This document shows positions 57,425-64,000 of a stretch of DNA of 64,000 bases, one piece after another. The DNA lies in contig NW_022145609.1 of assembly GCF_000002235.5 (NCBI RefSeq), positions 33,606,630-33,670,629 on the forward strand, read 5' to 3'. Every line of letters begins with the position of its first letter. The stretch's first letter is position 1. The translations under genes and the position numbers were made by a program. Source of the stretch: Strongylocentrotus purpuratus. Taxonomy: Eukaryota; Echinodermata; Echinoidea; Camarodonta; Strongylocentrotidae. Below the pieces are notes generated by a model. It saw only the letters and a program-made list of their open reading frames with translations, did no database searches and was not told the DNA's origin.

Positions 57425-59111
57425 CTTTAAAGAAGACATGCATAAGCATTATAACATCAATCGTCGCTTTTAGCTTCGTTCGATGACTTCTTTTCATGTG
57501 TCGCTTTTAAACCTAAATTATATTGCATCGATAAGAGTTAATACCTACATGCCTATAAACCTGTCCAAAAATTGATAATCGAGTTTGATTAATATTATTT
57601 TTAGTTGTTGGATAACTGATCGTTTAAATACTTATGAGATTTTTGAATGTGCAGTTGAGTGATGAATATGGATAAAATATGGGTAAAAAGTTACAAAATG
57701 AAGAAATGGGCATCTTGCAATTATAGTTATTTACCCATGTAGTGGATGAAAGTTTCTCAAGGGATTATGATTGGGAATTCAACACGATTTTCCTCATTTC
57801 AGTCGGAGAACAACCGTATCGTGAGTGGTTGGTTTAAAGGTAGAGGGCTTTTTCATTTCACGAATGTACTAACCTTTTAAAAATCTGAATTATAATTGTC
57901 CATACTCATTAAAATGATAGTAGTAATGAAACTAACTTGATAACAAATAATAACACACTGATAATAGCAATGCTTTATTTCATAACGATAACATTACTGC
58001 TTTCGTTTAGTAAAACATGATTTCCAGAATGTTTTTACTTGTTTGTGATCTATATAAAGATCGCAATTTTATATTGTCAGAATATAATTTAATAATCAAA
58101 ATTATTCTATAAAAGTCCAGACCGGTTATAGATGGTTATTTGGACGTGATGATAACAATAATGATACTCAAGAAGAATTGTAATAATAATAATAATAATA
58201 ATGATAACAATAATGATAATCATAACAACAAAGACGAGTTCTTGTATGACTGCAAAGTGCTCACGAGAAAACCATAAATACTTATGAGGCTACCGGGGGG
58301 GGGGGGGGGGGGTAAACAAGACGCATTATTATTATCATCATCCCCATCATTAGCATTATCATTATGAACAGATATTCAGTATAATTATAATCATTAGAAA
58401 ATTTGGCATTGGGACAACTAATCATCATCATGTTGTTCCTTATTTCCTTATTTGCACGCCCCCTTAGACAACAAATAAAAACATATTCTAAACCTCAAAT
58501 CACATATACAGCTCATTTAACACACATCGCGCAATTGTTAACGTAATATACCACCAAACAACAAATAGGTTTCAAAGTACGTAAATTCACTATAGGTACA
58601 TACAAAGCATTCCTGTGCAGATATAAATTCGAAGATGATTTTAATGAGATACTTTTCTAAGAAGTCAAAGCAAAACTTGAGGTCGAAAATTTGCGGGACA
58701 CACGCCTGTCAGTAAGTTGAGATAGTAGTCATCTACTAAAGATTTAGTTTACACAACTTTAAAATCGGCCCAAACAAAACCATGTGGCTCCTTTTTAAAA
58801 TACAGTATAAATATGTACTAATGCGGCATGGCTGATTTTAAAGACTATTTCGAAAATGTGAAGAGTTTATTTCTCTAATAGCAGAAATGCCATAATGAAA
58901 ACGAGAATGTAGCAACCAAAGGAACGTGTCCACCTATAACCTGCAAACCGTCCAGACGAAGACCTATGAAACTTCGGAGGTCCTTGATCGGCTAAATTCC
59001 TTACACTACCGTTTTTGACAATTCGAGGTAAATGCAATCTATATATCATTTTGAAGAGAATGCTTGTAAAACAGACAATAGATTTATCCCTGTAGATATC
59101 TTCATACTCAC

Positions 59112-59240
59112 TTTCTCGTGGTCCTTAAACGAAAAGGTGTAGCTATCACTAACAGAAAACCACAATAAGAGTGCAATTGTCTCCGCGTCTGTACATCTTG
59201 TAGTACGACTACACACAAAACAGAAATATTCTAGATTTAA
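59112..59240 (-). other. Putative 5' noncoding exon of the receptor gene
   Basis: A conserved block ends in a good minus-strand donor (GTGAGTATG, exon end 59112). The same block with donor GTAAGTATG occurs in the paralogous copy at 2845. Conservation of the donor in two diverged copies, and an acceptor just ahead of the signal-peptide ATG in both, suggest a 5' untranslated exon about 1.7 kb upstream. The 5' limit is a guess; no clear TATA box was found. Confidence 0.5.
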
Positions 59241-59519
59241 AAGCATAACAAAACCCAAACCACATTCAATATATCGACTAATTCGTAGAGTGACGAATGT
59301 TTGTCTTTGTCATATTTTTGAGTTCCGCTTTCAGACACAGGGAGACCTTGGACCTTCTTTGTGTTATGTATGCCATGCATGAAATGCTGGCTTCAAATCA
59401 ATTGTATGTGGTTTCTGTATAGGTAGGGCCATAATATTAATGTTAGTGCATGTGTTGAAGAGGGTCGAACACGGGAGAAAACCCTTTCAACGAAACAAAG
59501 CAATCACAACTCTTTCACA

Positions 59520-59760
59520 GTGTCGGATCTAGGCGGGGGGGGGGGGGGGATCTCCCCTGGCCCCCCAAAACGGATATATTTAACCTTTTTTGGAGGAAAA
59601 ATGAAGACGGGCCCCCTTCCCCTGGCTCAAGGGAATGGGGGTGGGGGGGGGGGGGATGGGCTGGATGCATGTTAAATATTTTTTCACGAATTGGGAAAAA
59701 CAAAATTAGTGCTCCTCCCCCCTCCCCCCCCCTCATTATTCGCCGGCTGGCTGTTTCGGC
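59520..59760. repeat. Poly-G/poly-C rich repeat
   Basis: Runs of 10-14 G with GTGTCGGATCTAGG at the left border. It interrupts the segmental duplication just outside the putative promoter. Perhaps an element of the GGCGGATCCAG group. Confidence 0.45.
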
Positions 59761-60179
59761 ACCAAACCCGCGAGTTTCACACCAACTCCAGATCAACCGA
59801 TTCTTGGCCCTTTCAGTTAGTGTAATTTCATGTTGTGAGGTCTGCTATAGGGTCTGGAGTCGGGCTGTTTGGGTTTATTGCCGTTTGGTCTACACAAAGT
59901 TCGTTCACTTCCCAATCGGTCTATTCCCATATGATCTACATCCAACCCGTCTGGTTCTGGAGCCGGGCTTGCTGGTGTGACCGGTTATTGTAATAGCATA
60001 CAAGTCGAGACTTTGTAGCCAGATTTAGGTACATTACGCTTGGGGAAGCAATGTTAGGGGAGATGTGATAGAGGGTCATAATTGTTAACTAGATGAAGAA
60101 TACAGAACATAATATGCTGAAGAAATTTAGGGCGTACAAGGTTACATGTTAACGGCTGATTTTTGGTTATTTACCTGAC

Positions 60180-60345
60180 TGCTAACAATGAATGTGTAGG
60201 CTTATAAGTAAGCAATCAGGGGACCAACAACTTTAAATTCCCCCCTAGGAACTAGTTTATGAGGATTAATGCCTTACGGAAGGGCAGCTTATCAACTTGG
60301 TTTAGAGCTTCGGACCTTCCGGTTACAAGAGCACTGCTTAGCCAC
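60180..60345 (-). mobile_element. Possible tRNA-derived SINE remnant
   Basis: On the minus strand, AGTGGCTAAGCAGTGCTCTT resembles a tRNA 5' half and GGTCCGAAGCTC lies at the B-box place. Confidence 0.4.
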
Positions 60346-61220
60346 TGATAGTTATTACTGAATATTGCAGGTCTATTTATAAAAAAAAAAACACGTGATG
60401 TATTTGGACCAATCCATGAGGTCCACACCTAAATCAAGAAAATAATTACATTCATTTGACGTCATTTGTAGTACATTCGGTATTTTAGATATTAAAACCC
60501 GATTAATTTAATTTCTTTGTTATTTGTTTACTTCTATTTAATGACTTTAATGACCCGATTTTAATATAATAAAATCATTCTACTAAAGCTTATGACATTA
60601 CAACTAGTGTTATGACTTTTTCCTTTGACTATTCCAATCTGTATTTTAGATATTTTAACCATGTTTATCCTTTTTGTTGATATTGCACACTTACATAATG
60701 AACGATTTTTTTATTATACAAATATTTCATAATTTCTAAAGCATTATATATTCTTAAACCAATTACAGTTTGTCATTTGATTTTGAATGCAAATGCTAAT
60801 GGTAACATTTAATGTGAAACGATATTGAGAAATTGTTGTGAACATGCACACTTTACCGTGTGGCTGCAAAGCGTTGTCAAATAAAACCAATATTGAAACT
60901 GAAATCGAATATCAATATTTTTTTCAGCTGTCTCGCAAGATGAATAGTGCTGCTGTGGAGAATACCCTAGAGGTTTTAACCCAACGGATGCAATTGACCA
61001 TAGGGTGTTGTAAAAGCCTAACGATACTTGACTTGGACCAAAAGATGCACAGTATGATAAATAAATTCATTAAAAATCAATAAATGTATGCAAAATTAAA
61101 ACTTGTCTCATTTACAATTATAATAGTGGCCACTACTTGGGAAAGTCTTACTTCTTGTAATATTCCAGAACGTTCCATAAACACCACTTAGTATATATTT
61201 GTGTAATCGGTTATTGTATG
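60346..61220. other. Intergenic, nothing recognised
   Basis: Very AT-rich. An 81-codon open frame near 60838 has no recognisable domain or conserved motif and I do not call it. Confidence 0.45.
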
Positions 61221-61224
61221 GACT

Positions 61225-61440
61225 CACTTACACCCAAATAGGGCGACTACAGTGGGTCCAAAACACTTGTGCAAGACTGATTCGTGGTTGTTCCAAAATC
61301 TCACAGATCCCCCCTCTTTTGAGAGATTGAGCATTTGCATACCGCATGCCCACCATCGAATGTGCTTTTAAGTCAAAACCAAAAGCACATCTTGTCACCT
61401 AACGTTATGTTGTAGAATTATAGAGTTGTATATATTAATC
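61225..61440 (+). mobile_element. LINE scrap (reverse transcriptase C-terminus)
   Basis: One frame reads LQWVQNTCARLIRGCSKISQ, then PPLLRD, the common LINE phrase following the transcriptase. Stops interrupt it. Confidence 0.65.
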
Positions 61441-61857
61441 ATATCACGAGCTCTTGTAGCACAGACGAATATATTATATTTGCAAAGTATCTGCGCTGTA
61501 TGTATAATTTTTATTATTGGACTTAGTATATGGAATTGCTAAAGTTCTCTAAACTTGTTCAGACATTTGCTATATGAAAATTGATTGCCAATGAAAAAAT
61601 ATCAGAAAGGTTTATTTTAGGATCGTAATCTATATTCGTACAAACATTTGCAAATCATCAACATTCGAGGAAGAAATATTTGTATTAGGTGTCATTCAGA
61701 GCATGACCAAACATAACGACTGCGAGTCATCCCTTATCCTGTGCTCAAAAAGAACATCTGTGACGTAAACAGCTTTTAAACGCTTTCGATGCCCTTTTAC
61801 AGCTCGAAACTTCCAGAGGGTAGGGATGGGGTTCACAATACAAAATAATTGCATATA

Positions 61858-61858
61858 A

Positions 61859-61896
<38 letters not shown>

Positions 61897-61904
61897 CCTC
61901 TCTC
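61858..61904. repeat. (CT)n microsatellite
   Basis: CT run with three small interruptions. Confidence 0.9.
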
Positions 61905-62437
61905 ATATGTTCTGCCAAGGCAAGAACATCTCTCTAACTTTAGCATTTTTCTTCAATATGTCATATGATATATCGCCTATCAAGTCTCACACCATCCCAA
62001 TTCTTGATTCACCTATTCCCCGTTTATCATCAATCTTTCAAAAAGATTAACTTGATTCCTAGAAAAGACCATCTAATTTGTATGCCTATTTTAGGAATGA
62101 ATCCTGTTCAACTTGTCCGGATTGGCACTGGGTACTTCGGAAAGTCACCAGCCGCCCCTCTTATCCTGTAATTAATCTTCCTGCTGGAAACTTCACATGC
62201 CGTTCAGATACAAACAAAAGTGCGGGGTTCTTCAGAACGAGCTTCAAGTGGCCTGACGTTGCCAGTAGTATCTAGCAGAGCGTCGGGGAGTAATTGTACG
62301 TGGCGTTTTACATAGCTGCCACCCATCCCTTTTTTGGAGTAATCACTCCTATTTTCTGTCTTCAATCGAGTGTTATGAAACCCATGCCACTCGTTTTCTA
62401 AAAAACATCTGAGTAAAAGCTTTTAAAACACACTCCG

Positions 62438-62670
62438 GTGGCGGATCCAGGGAGGGGCCGAAACGGCCGCGCCCCCCCCCCCCCTATTGGCGGCGCAAAA
62501 AAAAGAAAGAAAAAAAGAGAGGAAGAAAAGAAGAGAAAAAAGAAAGGAGAAGAGGAGAAAAAAAAAGGAGAAGAGAAAAGAAAGGAAAAAAGAAAGGAAA
62601 AAAGAAAGGAAAAAAGAAGAGAAAAGAAAAGAGAACAGAAAAGATAAAGAAGAAAGCCCCCCCCCCCCCC
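62438..62670. repeat. GGCGGATCCAG repeat with poly-C and A/G-rich tract
   Basis: Starts GTGGCGGATCCAGGGAGGGG, then 14 C, then ~160 nt of A and G only, closed by another C run. Same layout as 27352-27520. Confidence 0.5.
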
Positions 62671-63650
62671 GGGGGTCAGAGGGACCGAATTTATGTTCCC
62701 AAAATTTCCGATAAAGAGTTACTTTTCATGCAACAAAGTCCGGCCCGTAATACACAAAAATCCGGCCCGTACTGACTTTACACACCGGAGAAAGATGGGT
62801 GCTTTCAAAGAGAGGGAACATACATGTGCGTACTCTAGATAACACTGAGTAGGTGGGGGGGGGGGGGAAGAAAAGTCGGGTGAGAAAGCGGGAAAGACAA
62901 GGAAAAGGAGCTAAGTAACAGTAACGACGAATAAGGGAAAACTGTAATCGGGAGATTTGGGGTCATTCCAGAAGGCTTGGCAAACGCTATTGAATAGAGG
63001 GGGCCGGGCCGGCCGCATAAAATTTCGAGCCGCGGATTCAAAGTTAAATGTTAAGAACAGCCCCTGCGTTCATCAATCTTTAGAGAGAAATTTGAAAAGG
63101 GCAAAATATTTTGGTTTTCTTTTATATAGAAGTTATATACTCAACAGTCAAATTTTAAATTAACGATAGGGTCGCTTCACAACTCTTATGTTGCCATTCA
63201 TTTGGATTCAGCTCATACCAACTCGCTTGTGCTTGTATTTGAACTCATGTTGGTAGTAATCATAGACAGGGGCGGCAATCCTGGGCCCGATAGGGGGACA
63301 CGTCCCCCAGGAAATTTAGAAATATAGCTAGAAAGGAATATAGCGGAAAGAACGTACATATTGGGCTTAGGGATTTTCTAGAATGCATAATTTCAGCATT
63401 CAACATTGCAAAATCTCGCTTGGTCGCTACGCCCCGGCCCTCGCCCAATAACACAAAACTATGACGCTCCCGGCCGTGATTTATCCATGGTTGGTGTAAT
63501 AGATTTTTTTCCCCTTTCATTTCTAATAACCTAATTGTGTGCTATCACAATCATGATTGTTTCATTTTCCCTTTAACGCAGGCGCGTGGCCAGGGGCGGT
63601 AGGGGCAGTAAGAGGACATAGGACGAAAAAGGAGCAGACAAAGAAACATT
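62671..63650. other. Intergenic, low-complexity G-rich patches
   Basis: Contains G runs near 62858 and a GGGGCGGCAATCCTGGGC patch at 63269, but no gene. Confidence 0.45.
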
Positions 63651-63655
63651 TTCGA

Positions 63656-64000
63656 AAATTCTGACAAGTCGAGAACGGTACAACGAATCGTCTTCTTTCT
63701 CTAATAATTGAATGAAATGTCAAAGCTTCCGCGCATCGTTCGGCAGGGGGGGGGGGGGGGAAACAGAATTCAGACAAGGATTGGGAGTCGAGAATGGTAA
63801 AATGAATCATCTTCTTTCTCTAATAATTTAATTAAACGTCAACATTTCCGCGCTTCGCGCGAGAGGGGGGAAACTGAATACATACAAGGATTAAGAGTCG
63901 AGAATGGTACAACGAATCGTCTTCTTTCTCTAATAATTTAATGAAACGTCAAAGCTTCCGCGCTTCGCGCGGGGGGGGGGGGGAACTCAATTCAGACAAG
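63656..64000. repeat. Tandem satellite, ~110-bp unit, leaves the window on the right
   Basis: Three copies and the start of a fourth. Each has GTCGAGAATGGTACAACGAA, TCTTCTTTCTCTAATAATT, TTCCGCGCTTCGCGC and a G run of variable length. Spacing is 110 bp between the second and third copies. Confidence 0.88.

Larger units (their letters stand above)
56041..59520. repeat. Segmental duplication, copy 2 (receptor 5' region)
   Basis: The same segment as 1-3300, here belonging to the complete gene. It carries a 972-bp TA-flanked element (56133-57104) that is absent from copy 1. Homology is broken at 59520 by poly-G repeat material and seems to resume weakly near 59760. Confidence 0.85.

Noticed and set aside
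60838-61083. 81-codon plus-strand open frame
   Set aside because: No recognisable domain, no splice context, AT-rich surroundings; the length is compatible with chance.
63656-64000. CRISPR-like array (regular repeats)
   Set aside because: The whole unit repeats, with no unique spacers, in an animal genome: ordinary satellite DNA.

Overview
The window looks like animal nuclear DNA: AT-rich, many spliced exons with GT-AG borders, LINEs, tRNA-derived SINEs, foldback elements and microsatellites. The gene type (large adhesion GPCR in a tandem family), the SINEs and foldback elements resembling the TU elements known from sea urchin DNA suggest an echinoderm, most likely a sea urchin. That placement is inference. 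No intact bacterial, viral or retroviral genes were seen.

The centre is one receptor gene on the minus strand, from a signal-peptide exon at 57325-57424 to a stop codon at 13581. I can define 32 coding exons. Their splice phases join throughout, and without one inserted transposon they give an open frame of 5,844 nt (1,947 aa). Predicted order: signal peptide; LDL-receptor class B (YWTD) propeller 1; two EGF domains; propeller 2; LDL-receptor class A domain; propeller 3; three EGF domains; Ig domain; SEA domain; hormone-receptor-like Cys domain; GAIN domain with GPS; seven transmembrane helices; Ser-rich tail with a PDZ-ligand-like end. It reads like an LRP-type ectodomain on an adhesion GPCR.

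The first propeller exon is split by a 2,115-bp foldback element (49137-51251) with identical-looking 295-bp inverted ends and a 6-bp target duplication. Removing it restores a 240-nt exon of the expected phase and domain.

The 5' region of the gene (56041-59520: first intron, conserved noncoding exon, signal-peptide exon) is repeated in diverged form at 1-3300, where a second signal-peptide exon (338-437) begins a paralogue running off the left edge. The window is therefore part of a tandem array of related receptor genes.

Between the two genes (about 3.3-13.5 kb) lie an apparently intact CR1/L2-type LINE (6886-10650) abutting a decayed LINE, a small local duplication and MITE-like elements. 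The introns hold a LINE fragment, about nine SINE copies, paired 980-bp TA-flanked elements, several inverted minisatellite elements and a 1.25-kb purine-strand array. The right end (59.5-64 kb) is intergenic: poly-G and purine-rich repeats, a LINE scrap and a 110-bp satellite that leaves the window.
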